64,000 nt of DNA from Uranotaenia lowii (lineage: Eukaryota > Arthropoda > Insecta > Diptera > Culicidae): positions 116,789,003 through 116,853,002 of the forward strand of contig NC_073693.1 of the NCBI RefSeq assembly GCF_029784155.1, written 5' to 3'. A model generated the notes under the pieces. That model searched no databases. It saw nothing but the letters and a program-made list of their open reading frames with translations, and was not told where the DNA came from. The position numbers were made by a program, and so were the translations under genes. Positions 55,966 to 64,000 of the stretch are shown in pieces (position 1 is the first letter of the stretch; the number at the start of each line of letters is the position of its first letter).

Positions 55966-56020
55966 CACGCGAAGCATCGTAGAGTGCGGAAGGTGTAGCA
56001 AAGCACACCGGGTCAGCTAG
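55966..56020 (+). mobile_element. Helitron-like 3' terminus
   Basis: GGTGT-AGCAAAGC-ACACC forms a hairpin followed by GGGTCAGCTAG, the same end as at 10436 and 39019 (GGxxCAGCTAG). It sits just inside the left duplication of the 55958-58381 insertion. The base after CTAG is A, not the T expected. No 5' end was found. Confidence 0.45.
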
Positions 56021-56452
56021 ATTTTTTTATAAATTTTTACCGGAAAAGTGTGTTTTACATTACCAGTGAGAAGTTGAATTTCCTAGTTAAGTGAGTGATA
56101 TTGTGAAATGGTGTCAAAAAGTGATATCTAGTGAGAGATATCTAAAATTCAAGTGGTGTCTTGTTTGTTTGATTTTTGTGACCGAGACGATGGGGCTAGC
56201 GCTGGGCCCTCCGGACCAACTCAGTAGTAGCTGCGTATTCAACCGGCAAGGGATGATCTAGATGGTGGCCAGTCCAATCTCAGGATAAGTAGTATTTTTA
56301 TTTTAAAATTTACGGCACAAAACAAAAAGACAAAGCAAAATTAAGTTATTTAGTTCACAGTCTAAATTTATTTATTTATTTATTTTTTTTTTTGAAATAT
56401 TTCCTTGCTCTGAACAGGAAATATTTCAAAACATCAAATCTTGAACGCAGGT

Positions 56453-56515
56453 TGGGATTTCTTGGACGAAAGTTGCGATATCTTGGACGCAAGCTGTGAT
56501 ATCTTGGATGCAAGT
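56453..56515. repeat. short tandem repeat of about 21-24 bp
   Basis: GATATCTTGGACGCAAGCTG-like units occur three times in a row with small changes. Confidence 0.6.
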
Positions 56516-58401
56516 CCATACTTGAGAAAAAGCTTGATATGCAAATTTCAACAATATTCGTACAGCCTTTTGCAGCATTGCAGGCGTTTATGTTTTCAAG
56601 ATTTACAAATAACCGATAAAAAGATGAATATTTCTGCTTGTTTTGATAATTTACTGAGGTTTCTGCAATTCATAGATAGATATTTCATATAATTTTGAAC
56701 CTTATAAAATGTGAGTAGATACTTGTCAAGGAATAGTGTAAAATGTCTTATATCACAAATTATGCCCTGTAGTCGAAAATAGATATTTACGATTCGAACA
56801 ACAGTTCCATATATTTTAATAACTCATTAGTACAACTTTTCAGTATTGTATCTAAATGAAAATAATGTTTTTTTTTTTGTTTAGTCTTTCAAAATTATGA
56901 ATACATTATATCCATTAAGTCTTATACTTACAGAAGTATAGTTCTATCACTCCGCTATTATGTACTTAAAGGACCCAAAATGCATAAATGGATATCAAAT
57001 TGAATGCTAATGAGCATCATCAAAGATTGTTATGTACATTTTTTTCAAAATATAAATGATAGATAGCTTAATTATTCTTTTTCCTTTTTCAGAAAATCAT
57101 ATTCGTGATTGTTTATTTCCATATCTTAATATTTATGCAATTGTTTAATTATGTATTCTCTTCTAGTTTTCTAATCTATCTAATTTATTTTCGTTTAATT
57201 AATTCATAAGTTATAGTATAGTATATTATTTTTAAATTTTATTCCGTTCTGATAGTGTTGTAGTAACTGTAGCATCCGGAGACATCAATTTATTTATTTT
57301 TTTACTTTACTCTACAGGAACTTATATAAATATATATAAAATTAATCATTTAAAAACCTTTTTACAGATCTTTCCATAAAATTTTTCAAGATGGAGTCAA
57401 AATGTCCACGAATCACAATTCTTAGTATTCTTAGTTTTTATATTTTAATCATTTTTTATCATTATTATTTTTGTGCTTTATTATCTTTTCATTTATTACC
57501 CATACAAAATTCATTATTTCAATCATTTGCATTTTCAGTTTCCAGTCTTCGTAGTGTGTATTGTTTATTTTTAATTTATGTTTTACATTATATTAATTGC
57601 ATTATCGGTAGAATCAGAATAAGGATATTCACTAGCCATTTGTTCTTAGCACAGGAGTTTGGAGTTCTTCAATTCAAAAATGTATTCACTTACTTAATAA
57701 CGAATCATTAGTGAAAAATAATTTATCAAAGTATTTGCAGATGCAGGCACATATTTACCATGGATTCTGTTTTATTATATTTGATTATCATACATTATGC
57801 TATGCTATATTATACCTATTACATTTGTTACCATCATATGTTATATTATTTTTCATTATATAATTTTATTTATATTTTTATATTGTTCTATTACATTTCA
57901 TTATAATATTATATTTTATATATGTGCATCTTTATTCCATCAAAAGAATGGATTAGGGGCATCAGGGTATCCTTCTTTTGCAAAAGGAACAGGTAGCGGT
58001 ATGTGCTCGTTGCCCGTTTCGAATACTGGACGTTTCTCAATTTATGTCAAGGGAATTTGGCATAGCTGAGGAAAAGATAGTATTTGATTACTTTTTGTAA
58101 AATAAGGGCGCACTCTTTTTTCGGAAGCCTTGGGGGCGGGATTATAATTTGCATGCTATCTTGGTTAGTCAACAATACAGTTATAGTTTCTCGAGACTTT
58201 TTACCCTAATAACCCTGGATACCGTAAGTGCCTCTGCTTACGATTCTACTCCCTTTGCCGTCTCAATGAGTGGCAATGATTGTTTTGCGTGGTAGCCAAG
58301 AGGGACGCGTGGGTTATTTTTTTGGCCATAACTGCGGCGCTGCCGCAAACCCAAGGTGGATACATACATACATACATACATACATCAAATGTTTAATTTT
58401 G

Positions 58402-58645
58402 TTTTTTTTTTAAACGAACACAAACACATACAGGATCTCAATGAAACATGATGTTTCCTCGAAGAGATTCCTTTTTTTTTTTCTTAACTCTAAGCGTACA
58501 TCGTTCGAGGATATGATTGCTAGCATTTTCCAAATGCTTAAACCACCAACCCACCGAAAGTGTACTATGTATGCCGTGACCGGGATTCGATCTCATACCC
58601 CCTAGCTTAGAAGACTTGAAGACTATCTTCTACGCCACGGGCGGC
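58402..58645 (-). mobile_element. tRNA-derived SINE, second family
   Basis: On the minus strand the head GTGGCGTAGAAGATAGTC (box A) and GATCGAATCCCGG (box B) lies at the plus-strand right end; the body contains GCTTAGAGTTAAG and GGAATCTCTTC and ends in an A-run. The body and tail match 4616-4740. The head is degenerate compared with a functional tRNA, as in SINEs. No flanking duplication was found. Confidence 0.65.
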
Positions 58646-60409
58646 GGCTTAATTATCTACATGTTCATCGTATTTTTGAAAACCAACCATACTTTGGCAT
58701 AAACTCATTTATTAATGCTAAACTTATCGAAAATTTCGCATTTGAAAATACACTTTTCTACATCCTTATAGGTTAAACGCCTTCAGGTAGGCAACGAAAT
58801 TTTATTTCTTGCCTGATATCGCGGCAAACATGGCGGCGGATATCTTTTTTGAGTCGAATATTGGTGCACCTTTTTAACTCGAACAAGGACGAACAAATAT
58901 GTTGGAATTTTGCATTCTTATCGTAATTTGGGAGTCAGCAAATAAAAAGAATGACATTTTGTTTTGATATTCGGGTTTTCTCAAAAGTTATCATCATTCA
59001 AAATTTGAACGTAAAACACGTGATCTTGTGGGCATTCTGCCCCTATTTTGATATGATTGATTTAAGTTAAAATTTGTGAGAAGTCAGTAAAATACAACAA
59101 AATATTTATAGGCTTCCGAGGGCAATAAACGATAAGCTGTAGTTTCATCAGATTGCGTAGGCTGGTTCACCGTAAAACCTTATATGTTACTCATGAAAAA
59201 TAACAAGTTTCATGTTGATTCCATTATTCCTTCTGTTTCTAAGAACCAAAGTCGTTTTAATGAACTTTTCGCGTAAAAAATGATGAAAAACCTTGTTCGC
59301 TACAATAAAAATGAAGAAAAACATCATCAAAACACCATAGGATAGTGTATTTTTGAGAAAGATTGCCATGGGCCATCTTACCCCGCTTGTGCGTCTTGTA
59401 CAGTTTTCCCCCTAAATATTTTTGGACCCAGAATTTATTTAAAATCAAATATTTTAAAAGTGGACTTTTTTCAAAGATTGCCTTTGGGGAACCTCTAAAC
59501 ATGATTTTTTTTTGTCGGACCCATACAAAAGTTTTTTCTCAGCATCCTAATCTACGATTTAGAAGGTGAACCCCAAGATTCGCAAAAATTTTGCAATTTT
59601 GAGAACCCTAATAATCAGTTGCACCTTTTTTTTCAAGGACGTAAGAAAGTTTTCAGGTGAGGATAAGTGCAATAAACTTCATGTTTAGTGCCATGTGCCA
59701 TAATACTGTTTTTGTTTAATATTAAATGAACTATGCTGGATGAATCGGTGCCATTTAAGATTTTTTTTTTACTTATTTGCGAAAATTGTAGATTGAATCT
59801 GATTTCTCGAATATTTTTTTTTATGATTGTACATAGACAAAAGACAAATGTGTTGAAAATTCATTCAGGGATGTCGATCAACACTTTTTGCGATTGTCCA
59901 ACAGAGGAGTCAGCTGATATTGCCAAAAACTAGAATTTTATTTATTTTTTTAAGATTAAATTTTTCACTATATTGCATAAACAAAGTATAAACAGGTGAT
60001 GTAGACGCCCTATTATATGAAATAAAAGTGAGCATCTTCTTGGCTGGACTGTAGTTCATATTGAAAAACCGAAGATGGTAATCTTCGGTTAAATGGGTTC
60101 AACTATTTTATTGCAGATTTATTCGATGTTCTCATAACTTAAATATAAATTCGATCTCGATTTAGACCTTTTTTATGAAAACCAGGAATCAGGACGTTTT
60201 AAAGAGCTTTTTTTTAAATCAAGAGAATTCGAGAGTTTTTCAAAACGATCCTCGAAAATCAGTACAAATCCTGAAAAAAATATACACCGGGCATCTCTGA
60301 TCAAAGCTCCGGAAAAAATTACATCGTAATACTTCCATTTCAGTCACCAGATGATGCTATTTTTGTCTCCCATTTTCTCGTGAAGTAGTGTATTTCGGCT
60401 AAAGTATAT
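58646..60409. other. AT-rich stretch without a recognised gene
   Basis: Short ORFs at 59187-59569 and 59733-59933 have no domain. GCGGCAAACATGGCGGCGGA near 58822 may belong to the AAGATGGCGG family. Confidence 0.4.
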
Positions 60410-60890
60410 CTGCCTCCACAATATGTTATGATTGAAAAGCCTCAACGAGTGCAAGTCGAATTTCATTATTTGACTAGCCATTTTGTGAGGGTTTCGTGCA
60501 ATTTTCAGCCATTAACAGCATTTTTAAGTTAAGCGGAAGCTACTATCTAAGATTTCAAGATAGCATCTGATAATTAAATTCGACTTCGACTCGTTTAGCC
60601 ATTTCACCTTATACCAATATTGTGAGAGTTTTATTTGAAACTTCATGTTTCATGGAGTTTGATTTAAAGTCATTAACAGTGCTTCAAACTTGAGCGTAAG
60701 CTGCCATCTTGGATTTCAAGATGATGTCTGATAGTGAAATTCGACTTCTTCTAGTTTAGGTCTTTCATCCAATACCGTTATTGAAGGGCTTTCATGTGAT
60801 TTTAAGTCATTTACAGCATTTTTAATGTCAGTGAAAGCCGCCATCTTAGATTTAAAGATGACTTCAAACGATGAAATTCAACTTTAACTC
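60410..60890. repeat. about 150-bp tandem repeat, three diverged copies
   Basis: Each unit has CATTTACAGCATTTTTAA-like sequence, GCGGAAGCT/GCCATCTT, GATTTCAAGAT and ATGAAATTCGACTT. Successive GAAATTCGACTT-like sites are about 140-165 bp apart. Related to 53860-54060. Confidence 0.6.
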
Positions 60891-61870
60891 ATGGTTCGAT
60901 TCAATCGGTCATTCACAATTTTTTTTAAAATTATTTCATTTGAAAACTCTGTACTCATTTACTATTCTAATGCTAAAAAAAAACTCAGAAATGAGGAACT
61001 TATCCTACGCGTGTAATGAGTTTCTTTGCTATAATGAACCTACATGTAAAAAAATCAACATCTGATCCCTCTTGAAATTAAATATGTGGCAACATTGCCG
61101 AAAGTTCGGGAAAAAAAACCTCAGCACTGTTTTTGGCTCTATGTTCAAGCTCTAAAGTGAATGCTCGAAAATCTGAAAAACAACAACATTGAATTTGATG
61201 CCCGTTGGATCGTGATAAACGATACGAATGACTTAAATTTTGTTAACGATCAGATAGTTTTTTGACTTTAAACGCGAACTACCAAAGTGGTGAAAAATTG
61301 CTCCTATTCATACGTTCATATGACGAGCTTCCACATTATTTGCATGAACTACAACAGAAATTACAATACTCTCATTGGTTGAGTTTCCAGTTAGAAAGCT
61401 TAAAGCTCTTCGGCAAAAGCTCGATTCGATTGGAATCGATTTTGACAGTTGTGATGTACACGCTCATTTTTTTTAAGCATAAATGACTTTTTTCGAACCA
61501 TTTTCTGAGTTTTCCGATAGAACTGCGATTTTTGTTGTTTTTCAACCATAGTCTTCGGTTAAATTTCAAGAATTTCAAGAGTTTTGGTGGTAAACTAAGA
61601 AAATGGTTAAATTTCAAACGCCATTTGTTTGAAAAAAAAAAGTTGCCATCTTGTGATACGCCGTCCGCTTTTTTGTTTTCTACGGCTGTGAGTCAAGTTT
61701 AACAGAGTTTGTCTAGTTAATTTAATAGCTTCCGGAGCCATTTTTGATAATTTAACGGGTAAGTATCTGCTGAATTGAACAATATTGATAATTAAGAATT
61801 TAAAATTGTGTTTGAACATCCTCCAAATCTCCCACTTCAGCATAACCTCTAATTATTTTTTATCAAACAG
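60891..61870. other. AT-rich stretch without a recognised gene
   Basis: Small ORFs (60871-61065, 61262-61486, 61372-61843) show no domain. Confidence 0.4.
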
Positions 61871-61970
61871 AACGAACGGTTCAGGAAATTTTACACCATG
61901 GACCCCAGCTGCTTTATCTAGTTTCCAAGGAACACAGATCCGTTCGGTTCGTGAATCTGAGCCAAAAAAG
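61871..61970 (+). CDS. candidate exon 1 of an unassigned gene
   Basis: A 100-nt open stretch between TATCAAACAG and AAAAAG|GTAAGG, GC-richer than its surroundings. In the frame that joins to the next candidate exon it reads RTVQEILHHGPQLLYLVSKE then HRSVRFVNLSQK. I recognise no family. A second frame (TNGSGNFTPWTPAALSSFQG) is also open but meets a stop right after the splice. Confidence 0.35.
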
Positions 61971-62070
61971 GTAAGGTAAATGCTACATATTTCAGTTTTG
62001 GTAAAATTGTTCCATTTAACAGTGTTTAACATTCCAAATAATCAATTTCAATTTTGTCTTTTCATTTCAG

Positions 62071-62166
62071 CAATGATAAGGAGAACACTTCCTCTCATTC
62101 TAGTAAAAGAACAGCGCTGGAAGAAGGAAAAAAATGGGATCAGCATCGGGTACAATTACCGGGGAG
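62071..62166 (+). CDS. candidate exon 2 of an unassigned gene
   Basis: After a 100-bp GT...AG intron ending TTGTCTTTTCATTTCAG, the codon is completed to Ser and the frame runs NDKENTSSHSSKRTALEEGK then KWDQHRVQLPG to a possible donor GGGGAG|GTAGCA. The product is unknown. Without that splice the frame stops at the TAG in GGTAGC. Confidence 0.3.
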
Positions 62167-62213
62167 GTAGCACCAGAGGATCATCCGGAAGTGGCCGAAT
62201 TAAAATCTATTGA

Positions 62214-64000
62214 AACATTCCTCGATTTTCTGCTCATTTTCACTTTTTCGACAATGTTTGAAAAATAACCATAATCCAAGTTCTTCTTCAAATCTTCAAA
62301 TCAACGACTTGATCCACAAAACTTCGATTATGGTTATTTTTCAAGCATTAATGGTTCAATATGGCCGAGCGTGTAAATAGCTTAGCTTGATTGACTACTC
62401 ACATCCACCTTAAACCATTAAACACGAAACCATTTTCGAAATTGTCGATTTGGACAGCTTTGATGTTATTGTATATTTTCTAGGATCTTTTATACACCTT
62501 CCATGGAACAAAATTGAACGACAACTTAAAAAAACGAATAAGGAGTGCATTTGAAAAAATATGCTCCACTTTGTTCTGTGAACAACGTTTGAATTCATGG
62601 ATGAAATTGTTTGTCAAGTTATTTTTGAGAGAGCGTCCCATGAAGAAATTTTCCGACTACAATTTTTGGGCAGCACGTGCGCCATGTATAATGCATACGT
62701 TGAAACACGTTTTTTTTTTCAAATCAAGGCTATTTTTGATTACGTTTGCTGTTTTCTAAAGCTTGGCCTTCAAAATAACTCAACATTTTGAATTTTTTCG
62801 AAGCTATAACAAATTTCGCCGATTGTCCTCCTTCAACATATTTGATTTTTTATCACTCCACCACCGTTTTTGCGTAATGGCACGATTCCAGATCCAACGT
62901 ATAAACTTTTGGGGCCTATTCAAGAGCTTTTCAGAGAAAACGTCCGCATTTGAAGGCAGTCTTCTTTGTGTTTTTATCCATTCATCTTGTCAATGGTCAT
63001 GAAACAATGAGTAATTTGCAGTTTCCGCAGATCGTTAGCCTGCACAGGTACTAGACATAATTTTTTTTTTCTATTTTTTATCCTTGTATGTCTCCAGGAA
63101 ATACAGGCGAGATCTGTCAACTACAAGTTTCTGGTTGGAAACCTGCCAGGTGACCGCTAAAAAGTTCCTTTTGCTGTCCATTACGAAATTTTTCAAAATA
63201 TCTCTTCATAAGCAGTCCAAATATTTTGCGCACGATTTTACCACCGTATTTTGTTTATTTAACCGTTGGGAACCTCTTCAACCTGAAAAATGAAGTCAAG
63301 CCTATTTATAAGTCAGGTGGACGAAACAGTCAGAAAAAATTGACTGTTTTATCACTTCTTCATTCATATTTTCGGATTGTACTTGAAAAAAAACTTCTTA
63401 CATTCCTCTCAATTCATGGAATCAATAATCTTCACTTTTATTCACATGTTAGGGCACTAGGTCTTCTAGGACTTATTAAATGATTTACCATATGAACATT
63501 GGTCGAAAAACTTTTCTGGAATACACTCCTTACAAAATTGGTTTTTTTTTAATTCTTTACTCAAAACAACCAAGGAAAGCATCTTTATCTTTAAAATTTT
63601 TCTAAACATACCAAAGTGATTTATTATAATCTATTTTACAGTTGGAAGATGAAAAACATCCCTAATATCGATCTTATATAGTTTTACTTAGACCAGAACC
63701 CAATATTTGATGAAAAAAATGTTCGATTTTCTCTGATTATTTTTCGGCAACAAAAATAAAGCTTACGCTGGCGATCACCGTGGTAAATTAAAAACCGTTT
63801 TCAAGGTGAAAATACAAATTATAAAATTAGATGCTAGTTTTTGCTGTATTTCGAATGCAATAGCTTGTTTGGTTGAAAAGTTCAATTTATAACAGAGTAC
63901 ATCAAGCATTGTTTGGTTCAATATTTAGGCAAAATCATCAGTTGAAATATTCATACAACTTACATAGAGGAATTTCGGTGTCCATACTTAGTTTTAGCAA
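62214..64000. other. stretch without a firmly recognised gene
   Basis: AAAATAACCATAATC near 62262 and GATTATGGTTATTTTTCAAG near 62327 form an inverted repeat. Between 62390 and 63480 several short plus-strand frames (for example FEFMDEIVCQVIFERASHEE and YKLLGPIQELF) look more protein-like than background and may be a decayed transposase, but I cannot name it. Confidence 0.35.

Larger units (their letters stand above)
55958..58381 (+). mobile_element. 2.4-kb retroelement-like insertion with 22-bp duplication
   Basis: A 22-bp duplication starting ACATCAAATGTTTAATTT lies at 55936-55957 and 58382-58403. The insertion ends in a (TACA)n tail, as non-LTR 3' ends often do. Near the start (56040-56300) is a 5'-UTR-like stretch with GTGATATTGTGAAATGG and GGGGCTAGCGCTGGGCCCTC; near the end (57950-58350) GC-richer 3' sequence with TGCGGCGCTGCCGCAAACCC. 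Between them only AT-rich sequence without RT, so it is non-autonomous or internally replaced. Its first 60 bp look like a Helitron 3' end. Confidence 0.55.

Noticed and set aside
57391..57711. Hydrophobic ORF (FYHYYFCALLSFHLL) that looks like receptor TM2-TM3
   Set aside because: It lies in very AT-rich sequence inside the 55958-58381 insertion, lacks receptor motifs around it and has no splice context; hydrophobicity follows from T-rich codons.

Overview
The window reads as insect nuclear DNA, most likely from a mosquito (Culicidae). It is strongly AT-rich and carries one spliced chemoreceptor-type gene whose introns are packed with transposable elements (TEs): non-LTR retrotransposons, DD37E Tc1/mariner elements, Helitron-like, hAT-like and piggyBac-like elements, tRNA-derived SINEs and a Penelope-like element. 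The organism call is inference from the gene family and the TE mix; no marker gene fixes the species.

Host gene: five plus-strand exons at 12511-12768, 13599-13750, 13849-13947, 39422-39898 and 48275-48538 can be joined with GT/AG borders and matching codon phases. The joined peptide is the middle of a variant ionotropic glutamate receptor of the Ir75/Ir64a type: the end of the first ligand-binding lobe, transmembrane segment 1, a long Asn/polar-rich insert of about 260 residues, then a pore loop ending SVCQQG. The first exons and those for TM2, TM3 and the second lobe were not found. The 25.5-kb and 8.4-kb introns hold most of the repeats.

Layout. 1-12.3 kb: AT-rich flank with a piggyBac-like end, a hAT-like element (3468-5942) with a SINE inside, a Helitron-like element (9154-10436) and a broken non-LTR element (10741-12070). 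12.5-14 kb: receptor exons. 14.3-21.9 kb: a nest of at least three elements, each with its own target-site duplication (TSD), holding two arrays of a 13-bp satellite. 23.5-24.8 kb: a dead DD37E mariner. 25-31 kb: foldback and inverted-repeat elements. 31.9-36.9 kb: a Penelope-like composite with a palindrome of about 2.6 kb that encodes the same 278-residue GIY-YIG protein on both strands; a piggyBac-like element is inserted in its left flank. 37.5-39.0 kb: a second Helitron-like element with internal 140-bp repeats. 39.4-39.9 kb: receptor exon. 40.1-43.2 kb: a second mariner split by a non-LTR element, plus a solo mariner end. 43.7-46.0 kb: nested foldback elements. 47.2-48.0 kb: Jockey-type reverse transcriptase (RT) fragment. 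48.3-48.5 kb: pore-loop exon. 49-64 kb: SINEs, a frameshifted non-LTR element, a 2.4-kb retroelement flanked by a 22-bp duplication, small inverted-repeat elements, and one unassigned candidate exon pair near 62 kb.

I found no rRNA, no intact tRNA gene, no CRISPR and no bacterial-type operon. The most unusual items are the Penelope palindrome with ribozyme-like 3' motifs, the loop-expanded receptor, and the nested insertions whose order can be read from their TSDs. All coordinates and alignments were made by eye.
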